Origin: Candidatus Aminicenantota bacterium
GTDB taxonomy: Bacteria; Acidobacteriota; Aminicenantia; Aminicenantales; Aminicenantaceae
DNA: 11,931 bases
Reading direction: 5' to 3'
Assembly: GCA_030614645.1 (NCBI GenBank)
Contig: JAUWTR010000009.1
Span: 1 to 11,931 of the forward strand
How positions within the stretch are numbered: position 1 is the first letter of the stretch; every line of letters begins with the position of its first letter. The notes under the pieces were generated by a model that worked only from the letters and a program-made list of their open reading frames with translations, ran no database searches and was not told where the DNA came from. Positions 6,837-11,931 of the stretch are shown piece after piece. The translations under genes and the position numbers were made by a program.

Positions 6837-8186
6837 ATGAGCAATCAAAAAAAAGAGCACCGAGTTATCAGAGAATGTATTAAAGAACTTAGGGCCGGAA
6901 ACCTTCCTCCTTGGAAATTAGAAAATGAATTGCTTTCAAAGTATGGCGTCAATGAGCCAGAAAACTTCAGGACAGCTGCTATCTGCCGGCAACGGTTTAT
7001 CGAAGAGAAAACTGGAGAAAAATTCAAATACATCACCATATCTGAAAAACCCTTTAAAATAAATTATCTGTGCCGGAAAGATAAATTTATATGGGCACTT
7101 GATGCCAGGGATTCTTTTCTTAAATGTTCGCTTTGCGGAAGCAAAGTGGAAGCCCTCGATCAATACGGACCTCTGGTTGAAAACTATATAGGAGGAAGCG
7201 AAAACTATTACTCTTATGCAGGGAGAATAAAAGTTAAGGGCGATATTGAGAAAGAATTTACCAATCTTTTGGTTTACGGAACCGGATTAGGGCCAATCGG
7301 AGTTACAAGGGGCTGTTTTAAAATAAACAAACTCGGAGGAGCTATTGTTAGAGTATCGGAATACGGGAGAGCTGCCCGTTGCAATGGCTATATATTCAAA
7401 TCAGAAAAATGGCGCAGCCAGGCGATCGACCTCATCAAGACAATCCTGCCCCGAATAAAAGTAGAAATGAACAAAAAGATGGTAGAATTTTCCGGAAAGG
7501 TGAGTACAGTTGAGTTTAAGCGGGTAGAGAGCCAGGGGGATTTTATTCTATATGTGGATTATACTGCAGACTTTAAAAATTTCCGCGGCCATGGAGATAT
7601 CAGCAAAGCTGTGGGATATGCCAAAAAAGAGATCGAGATCCAGCTGAGAAAGGCAGGCATAGAATATGAGCTTAGTGTTATCGCCCAGGGCTATGACGGA
7701 GACTTAAAACCCAGCCCGCAAAATAAAAGAGGAAGATATGCCTCTGCAGAGATAAGAGTCTCCCGCACAGTATTCAAGAGGCTGCTGAAGGTCGATCCCC
7801 AAAAATTCATCTCTTTCATTAAAATAGATAAGATAGGAGCGCAAGAATTGGGATGTCAATTCTATTCAGGTATGGGAGGAGAGATTATTCCCGCAATTTA
7901 CAGAGCTGTCCAAGTCAATCCCCGGAGCCCCCTAGTTTCTTCCTTCCAGAATATATATATAGAAACTGAAAATAACGATGTGGTCTACAGAGTGGAATTA
8001 CCCAATATCGAAGTAGGGATAGCCTCCTCGAGAGAAGGCTTGATCCCTCCGGGAGGCAGGGAAGCTCTGCGGATAATGGGAGTTAATACCGCCCGGGAAT
8101 TTGCTGCTGCAGTAGCTGCTCAGGTACTCGCCGGTGAGTTTAACCTGGCCTTGGAAATAAGCCGGGAAAAACTATACAGCTCCTGA
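6837..8186 (+). CDS. HMG-CoA-reductase-family protein lacking catalytic residues
   Basis: This 449-residue soluble protein follows the class I HMG-CoA reductase pattern end to end. The helical N-domain is recognisable (LRAGNLPPWKLENEL 18-32, FRTAAICRQRFIEEKTGE 44-61), then ENYIG (115-119; ENVIG in the human enzyme), TRGCFKINKLGGAIVRV (157-173; NRGCRAIGLGGGASSRV in human), and the C-terminal IEVG...LRIMGV...EFAAAVAAQVLAGEFNL (391-437). Against the human enzyme from memory, the catalytic Glu becomes Thr149 (in GTGLG), the Lys of TDKKP becomes Leu290 (in GDLKP), the Asp of GQD becomes Asn361, and the His of AAGHL becomes Lys445. The DAMGMN nucleotide motif (now near FRGHGD, 249-254) and the Gly-rich GTVGGGT loop (now GIASSRE, 394-400) are also altered. 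A Cys-bearing segment (Cys79, Cys97, Cys100) lies just before ENYIG. It therefore probably does not make mevalonate; it could be a binding or regulatory protein or a new enzyme. It starts 5 nt after the symporter stop, with AAGG about 10 nt upstream, and overlaps the M1 gene by 15 bp. Confidence 0.85.
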   Translation: MSNQKKEHRVIRECIKELRAGNLPPWKLENELLSKYGVNEPENFRTAAICRQRFIEEKTGEKFKYITISEKPFKINYLCRKDKFIWALDARDSFLKCSLCGSKVEALDQYGPLVENYIGGSENYYSYAGRIKVKGDIEKEFTNLLVYGTGLGPIGVTRGCFKINKLGGAIVRVSEYGRAARCNGYIFKSEKWRSQAIDLIKTILPRIKVEMNKKMVEFSGKVSTVEFKRVESQGDFILYVDYTADFKNFRGHGDISKAVGYAKKEIEIQLRKAGIEYELSVIAQGYDGDLKPSPQNKRGRYASAEIRVSRTVFKRLLKVDPQKFISFIKIDKIGAQELGCQFYSGMGGEIIPAIYRAVQVNPRSPLVSSFQNIYIETENNDVVYRVELPNIEVGIASSREGLIPPGGREALRIMGVNTAREFAAAVAAQVLAGEFNLALEISREKLYSS

Positions 8187-10310
8187 CTTGATCTTTTCTC
8201 TAGCCCAAGCGGCCGCTCTTTTGATCACATCTCTGGGGGATGTCATTCCAGCAGCTTCCTGCAGGAAAGAGAGCTGCGAGCGGTCCCCACACTTTCCAAT
8301 CGAGCGCAAGGCTTCAGCCTGAGCAAGGTAACTGTTATCCTCTTTAAACTGTTTCCTGAAAAATACAACTAGCCCAGGATTCTCATAGTCTCCCAGGGCC
8401 TTTAAGGCCGCTGTTCTGACTTTTGAATTATTATCCCGGCATATATCCTGAAATAACCCAGTATGCTCTATGCTGTTTATTTTTCCCAGAGTTTCTACCG
8501 CAGACTTTCTTACAGCCCAGAATTTATCCTTTACTGCGCTTTCTTTCAGACCTTTAACAGCTTCGGGTTTTTCTCTATATTTTATCAGTTCTGAGGCTGC
8601 CCACATCCGCCCTATAACATCATCATTTTTAAGCTGGAACAGGAGCTCATCCAGACATTTTTCAAACTCCCATTCTTTTAAAAGATAATTGCCTTCATCG
8701 AACCTCACTAAAAGGGGCTTCTCCTTAACAGAAAATTCAAACACCTCTTGCGTCTGCTCTATCCAAACTTTTTTTGAAAATTTATTTTTTGCAGTTGTTA
8801 CTGCGATAATAACCGGCATCCGGTAGATGGGAGTGCCTTGGGAGGTGTCCTGGGCCTGAATGACTTTCAATCTTAACTTGCCTGTTTTTTCGATCCAGGT
8901 ATAGCTTATAGTAAAAACCGGATGGCCGGGCTTGAAAACATACTGCTCAAAAAACCAGTCCAGGTTCTGCCCAGTCGCTTCTTTTACAGCGATTTTAAGG
9001 TCGTGGGTATCAACCACTTTAAATTCGTGCTTATGCAGAAAATAGCTAAGCGTTCTGAAAAAGGGCTTGTCTCCCATAATAAAACGCAGCATATGGAGAA
9101 CCACAGCCCCCTTAGGATAAGTGTGACTGTCAAAATTATCCTGAGGGCGGTCATAGCGTTTAAAGACAATCGGTCGCATGTATTTATTATGAGCTTCTCT
9201 AAGATACTGGTTCTTTTTCCTTAAAAGGTCGACTGCGCCTTCAGCTTCTCCCCTTAAATGCCGGGTGTAAAGGTAATCGGAGTAAGTACCGAAACTTTCA
9301 TTTAACCATGTATGCGCCCAGGTCCGCAGAGTGATAAGGTCTCCCCACCACTGGTGAGCAGTCTCATGGGCAATTGTTTTCTCCCAGGAAAAATCCTGCT
9401 CAGCACGCCTCTCATGGATTACCTGCTCACCAAGAACGGTAGCAGAGGTAGCTTCCGCACCACCTCCCTGCCTGGGAGTTGTAACCTGGTCATATTTTGC
9501 CCAGGGGTATTTATATCCAAAAAGCCTGCTGAAAAAATCAATCATCTTGGGAGTATTCTTAAAGATCCATTTTGCATCCTCTACATCCTTTTTATAGACC
9601 CAGTAATTTACAGGCAGAGAACCTAATGAATCTTCAATGACCTCAAAAGGGCCAATTGCCAGCATAAAAAGATATGTGGGGTGAGGGAGCTCCTGAGACC
9701 AGTGATAGGTTTTAGTCCCTTTTTCTTTATTCTCTGATACGCTGACCAACTTTCCGTTTGAAAGGACTTTATTTTTATTATTTACAGTCACTATCAATTC
9801 ACCAGTTACTTTATCATTGGGGAAATCATAGCAGGGAAACCAGTGGTGAGCATATTCGGGCCAGGAGACCGTAGATACCATCTGAGGATTTGTGAACCTT
9901 TCGTCATCAAAAAACAGGCCGTGCTCCGGGTCATGGGCATGGTATTTTACGGTAAAGATCACAATATCGCTGCAATTGTAAGTCTTTGAAAAAGATATGA
10001 TAAGAAACTTCCCGGTTTGCTTAAATTCAAGGGGACCATCATAATTGTCCAGGACAGAAGTCACTACAATCTCCTCTGCATCCAGCCTACATTCATTAAA
10101 ACCATCTTTTAAAGGGGAAAGCGTTATCCTGTTCTCCCCGTTGAATACTTTTTTATCCAGGTCAAAAGATAGCTTTATCCGGTAATGTTTGGCATCATAA
10201 TCATGGCTTCTCTCATATTTAAGCGGCCTTTTATAAACATCGATCCTCTGTGCCGGTAAAGCAAGGGAAAAAGTTAATACAATAATTAACAGCCAGATTG
10301 ATTTTTTCAT
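8172..10310 (-). CDS. secreted M1-family aminopeptidase with C-terminal HEAT repeats
   Basis: This 712-residue zinc metallopeptidase is predicted to trim N-terminal residues from peptides outside the cytoplasmic membrane. A signal peptide is clear (MKKSIWLLIIVLTFSLALPAQ, cleavage near 20-22). The N-terminal beta domain (about 30-225) includes the usual M1 segments PEYAHHWFPCYDFPNDK and HPTYLFMLAIGPF. The zinc site is H315-E316-T-A-H319 with third ligand Glu338 (WLNES), and Tyr398 (HTYPKGA) is the expected transition-state tyrosine. The substrate-amine motif GAMEN is changed to GGAEA (283-287): Glu286 is kept, Met and Asn are not. After a beta domain (about 460-545), residues about 555-705 form helical HEAT-type repeats (WAASELIKY, WAVRKSAVETLGKI, VRTAALKALGDY, AEALRSIGK) instead of the long helical domain of classical members. 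The ribosome site AGGAAA overlaps the stop codon of the upstream hydrolase, 11 nt away, so the two are probably coupled. Confidence 0.93.
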   Translation of the reverse strand: MKKSIWLLIIVLTFSLALPAQRIDVYKRPLKYERSHDYDAKHYRIKLSFDLDKKVFNGENRITLSPLKDGFNECRLDAEEIVVTSVLDNYDGPLEFKQTGKFLIISFSKTYNCSDIVIFTVKYHAHDPEHGLFFDDERFTNPQMVSTVSWPEYAHHWFPCYDFPNDKVTGELIVTVNNKNKVLSNGKLVSVSENKEKGTKTYHWSQELPHPTYLFMLAIGPFEVIEDSLGSLPVNYWVYKKDVEDAKWIFKNTPKMIDFFSRLFGYKYPWAKYDQVTTPRQGGGAEATSATVLGEQVIHERRAEQDFSWEKTIAHETAHQWWGDLITLRTWAHTWLNESFGTYSDYLYTRHLRGEAEGAVDLLRKKNQYLREAHNKYMRPIVFKRYDRPQDNFDSHTYPKGAVVLHMLRFIMGDKPFFRTLSYFLHKHEFKVVDTHDLKIAVKEATGQNLDWFFEQYVFKPGHPVFTISYTWIEKTGKLRLKVIQAQDTSQGTPIYRMPVIIAVTTAKNKFSKKVWIEQTQEVFEFSVKEKPLLVRFDEGNYLLKEWEFEKCLDELLFQLKNDDVIGRMWAASELIKYREKPEAVKGLKESAVKDKFWAVRKSAVETLGKINSIEHTGLFQDICRDNNSKVRTAALKALGDYENPGLVVFFRKQFKEDNSYLAQAEALRSIGKCGDRSQLSFLQEAAGMTSPRDVIKRAAAWAREKIKSGAV

Positions 10311-10321
10311 TAATGGTTTTC

Positions 10322-11752
10322 CTATTTCCTTTTCACATGCTCAAGGAGCCAGTCTCCGATCAACTTGAGTGCTGAGGGGGAAATCGTCTCTTCTATCTTT
10401 CCGTATTCGCTCGGGGCTCCTGTTTCTGCAGTCTGAAACAGGTGATTTAGGCCGGGAAGCTCTTTGATAGTGTAATCCTCATTTCCACCTTGTTTTAGGG
10501 CTTTTTCAATTTCTTTAAGGTTTTGCTCAGGGGGAACCTGAAGGTCTTTTTCTCCTATTATCGCAAGAACAGGACATTTGACTTTATTTAAAGCTGTTTT
10601 TGGGTCAAATGTCAGAAAGAAGCGAAACCAGGGATTAAGTATTTTTTTTAGGCTTGCTTTAAACACCTCATCTGAAACTTCAGCCTCCTTTTTTTCCTCC
10701 TGGTCCATTCCGGCAATAGCTGGCTCATATAATCTGCGCAAAGCTTTTTCTGCAGAATCATTATCTTTCTCCCTTTTTAAGACTTTGAATATGAGCTCCT
10801 GGCGGAGACGGGCTTCCTGAATATCCTCTTCTATGACTCCGTTTGCCCGGGCGATAAGCTCTCCTTGCAGATAAAGGATCTCTTCACCCGTTACACCTGT
10901 TCCAGCCATGAGGATTATAAAAGCTATATCCTCTGATTTTGAGGCTACAATGGGAGCTATAATTCCTCCTTCACTGTGGCCTATAAGGCCGATCCTTTCA
11001 GGATCTATCTCTTTCCGGGTTTTTAGGAATCTAATCCCAGAGAGAACATCCTCTGCCAGGTCAATACTGGTGGATTCCGCAAGCTTTCCGGTCGAGCCCC
11101 CCACTCCCCGGTCATCCACACGCAGGACAGATATATGCCGCCGGGTGAGATAGTCTGACAATAGAAGAAAAGGTTTGTGCCCGAGCAATTCTTCATTTCT
11201 GTCCTGTGCGCCTGAGCCTGAGATAAGCAAAACAGCGGGAAAAGGGCCTTCTCCCTGGGGCAGAGTCAAAGTTCCTGCCAGTTTGATCTCATCTTTTTCA
11301 TTTTTGTATGCGACTTCTTCTTCTTTATAGGGGAATGGCTTTTTCGGTTCCTGGGGGCGCTTAAGCTCAGCCACTTTGTCCGTATGTTCTAAAACAAGGG
11401 GGAAATCAAGCCCCCCCTGTTTCCAGGTCCCTTCGATTTTTTTGCCGTCTTCTGAAATACTGCCTTCATAAACCCCGCCTGCCATTTTCAGCTCCATAAA
11501 AAGATTGCTGCCTTCAAGTTTAACAGTATCAAGGGGGATATTTGCAGCACCCTGGTCAGGGCTGTCCATGGTTGCGGTTAAGGCATCATTTTTATCTTTT
11601 TTGATTTTAAAAATAATTCTTAGTTCAATACCCTGTACTTTTAAAGTCCCCTGCCAGATCCCTTCAATTTTTTGTTCTATTGAAACAAAAGAGAATAGGC
11701 TGACGCTGGTGAATATTGCAGTAAATGTAAATACAGTAAGAATTTTTTTCAT
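10322..11752 (-). CDS. secreted alpha/beta hydrolase (esterase or S9-like)
   Basis: This is a 476-residue exported serine hydrolase. I place the start at the ATG at 11750-11752, because a perfect AGGAGG lies 7 nt upstream and the protein then begins MKKILTVFTFTAIF, a standard signal peptide; an in-frame ATG 33 nt further out would add 11 unlikely residues. In this numbering, residues about 27-125 form a beta-rich N-terminal domain (starting KIEGIWQGTLKVQG, ending near GTWKQGGLDFPLVLE), as often precedes such hydrolases. The alpha/beta hydrolase follows: oxyanion-hole GSGAQDRNE (179-187), DDRGVGGSTG (213-222), nucleophile Ser260 in GHSEGG, then Asp403 (GEKDLQVPPEQN) and His436 (GLNHLF) completing the triad. 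A charged helical cap is inserted at about 285-375. Substrates could be carboxyl esters or short peptides; the family does not say which. It is first in the pair with the M1 peptidase, which suggests shared peptide or ester scavenging. Confidence 0.88.
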   Translation of the reverse strand: MKKILTVFTFTAIFTSVSLFSFVSIEQKIEGIWQGTLKVQGIELRIIFKIKKDKNDALTATMDSPDQGAANIPLDTVKLEGSNLFMELKMAGGVYEGSISEDGKKIEGTWKQGGLDFPLVLEHTDKVAELKRPQEPKKPFPYKEEEVAYKNEKDEIKLAGTLTLPQGEGPFPAVLLISGSGAQDRNEELLGHKPFLLLSDYLTRRHISVLRVDDRGVGGSTGKLAESTSIDLAEDVLSGIRFLKTRKEIDPERIGLIGHSEGGIIAPIVASKSEDIAFIILMAGTGVTGEEILYLQGELIARANGVIEEDIQEARLRQELIFKVLKREKDNDSAEKALRRLYEPAIAGMDQEEKKEAEVSDEVFKASLKKILNPWFRFFLTFDPKTALNKVKCPVLAIIGEKDLQVPPEQNLKEIEKALKQGGNEDYTIKELPGLNHLFQTAETGAPSEYGKIEETISPSALKLIGDWLLEHVKRK

Positions 11753-11759
11753 TTTATGT

Positions 11760-11765
11760 CCTCCT
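11760..11765 (-). promoter_or_regulatory. strong ribosome binding site deciding the hydrolase start
   Basis: AGGAGG on the minus strand, 7 nt before the ATG at 11750-11752. It supports the shorter start, and no comparable site precedes the ATG ending at 11785. Confidence 0.85.
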
Positions 11766-11818
11766 AATTCACCTGAACTATTCATTAAAAATGTCGATAT
11801 GTATGATACCTCTTTTTA

Positions 11819-11839
11819 AATCAATATTTTACATTGATT
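11819..11839. promoter_or_regulatory. palindromic operator over the -10 box
   Basis: AATCAAT (11819-11825) and ATTGATT (11833-11839) form a perfect 7-bp inverted repeat whose 7-nt spacer contains the -10 hexamer (11826-11831). Related half-sites recur nearby: TTACAATTGA (11849-11858) and, on the minus strand, TTACATCAA (within 11870-11880). A protein bound here would block the promoter, so a repressor site is the simplest reading. Confidence 0.45.
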
Positions 11840-11854
11840 CCTCATGCATTACAA
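11826..11854 (-). promoter_or_regulatory. sigma70-type promoter of the hydrolase-aminopeptidase pair
   Basis: On the minus strand: -35 TTGTAA (11849-11854), a 17-nt spacer and -10 TAAAAT (11826-11831). The predicted start near 11819 gives a leader of about 66 nt before the AGGAGG-led ATG. The spacing is ideal; the -35 box matches at four of six positions. Confidence 0.55.
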
Positions 11855-11931
11855 TTGACCATTTCGTTTTTGATGTAATTTATATATATAATCGACATTT
11901 TTTACCTTTTTCTATTAACCGGTTTTTAATA

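Larger units (their letters stand above)
11787..11902. repeat. 12-bp inverted repeat flanking the hydrolase promoter
   Basis: AAAAATGTCGAT at 11787-11798 is the exact reverse complement of ATCGACATTTTT at 11891-11902. The arms are 92 bp apart and bracket the whole promoter region. Each arm has a near-palindromic core around TCGA. They may be two operator sites for one regulator bound with looping, or the terminal repeats of a small MITE-like element; I see no target-site duplication outside the arms. Confidence 0.6.

Noticed and set aside
8209..8216. GCGGCCGC palindrome near the convergent gene ends, considered as a terminator stem
   Set aside because: It is within conserved coding sequence of the M1 gene's C-terminus, has no loop, and lacks a proper U-tract arrangement.
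11753..11785. Longer N-terminus for the alpha/beta hydrolase (start at 11785)
   Set aside because: No ribosome site precedes it, and it would place 11 polar residues before a normal signal peptide; AGGAGG points to 11752.
11855..11890. Rightward promoter (TTGACC followed by TATATA-rich sequence)
   Set aside because: The -10-like sequence does not fall at a 16-18 nt spacing, and the target gene, if any, is outside the window.
1..11931. CRISPR arrays, tRNA or rRNA genes, intact insertion sequences
   Set aside because: Reading both strands, I found no regularly spaced direct repeats, no tRNA cloverleaf, no rRNA-like sequence and no transposase frame.

Overview
The window reads as a chromosomal segment of a Gram-negative-type bacterium of moderate G+C. 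The large Ser/Thr kinase carrying TolB-like and TPR domains, the secreted M1 peptidase with HEAT repeats and the secreted alpha/beta hydrolase together resemble Acidobacteriota-related lineages such as Candidatus Aminicenantes. That placement is an inference from gene style only. I see no tRNA, rRNA, CRISPR array or intact transposase.

Layout, left to right. Positions 6-195 fold into a nested, RNA-like structure closed by a perfect 9-bp stem, possibly a HEARO/omega-RNA-type element. It lies against the 3' end of a small minus-strand gene with an ABM-like (dimeric alpha/beta barrel) domain (210-509), which has a near-consensus promoter of its own. Next is a 1026-residue membrane kinase on the minus strand (640-3720): zinc ribbon, kinase, one membrane helix, TolB-like domain, TPR array. 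A 281-bp divergent gap holds a 16-nt repeat also found at 197-212, two GC-rich hairpins and a promoter pointing right.

The plus strand then carries three closely packed genes, with gaps of 1 and 5 nt: dihydropyrimidinase/D-hydantoinase (4002-5423), an AGCS-family Na+/amino-acid symporter (5425-6831) and a protein of the class I HMG-CoA reductase family (6837-8186). In the last of these the positions aligned to the catalytic Glu, Lys, Asp and His are Thr, Leu, Asn and Lys, and the cofactor-binding signature is also lost. This apparent pseudoenzyme or re-purposed reductase, in a cyclic-amide hydrolysis and transport operon, is the most unusual item in the window.

The right part is a minus-strand pair transcribed leftward: a secreted alpha/beta hydrolase (10322-11752), then a secreted M1 metallopeptidase with C-terminal HEAT repeats (8172-10310). 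The two are separated by 11 nt and look translationally coupled. The M1 gene overlaps the HMG-CoA-reductase-like gene tail to tail by 15 bp. The promoter region of this pair (about 11787-11902) has a palindrome framing the -10 box and a 12-bp inverted repeat flanking the whole promoter, which suggests control by a DNA-binding regulator and perhaps a divergent gene beyond the window. The likely theme of the right half is export of peptide- and ester-cleaving enzymes; the plus-strand operon probably takes up and processes amino-acid-like or cyclic ureide compounds.
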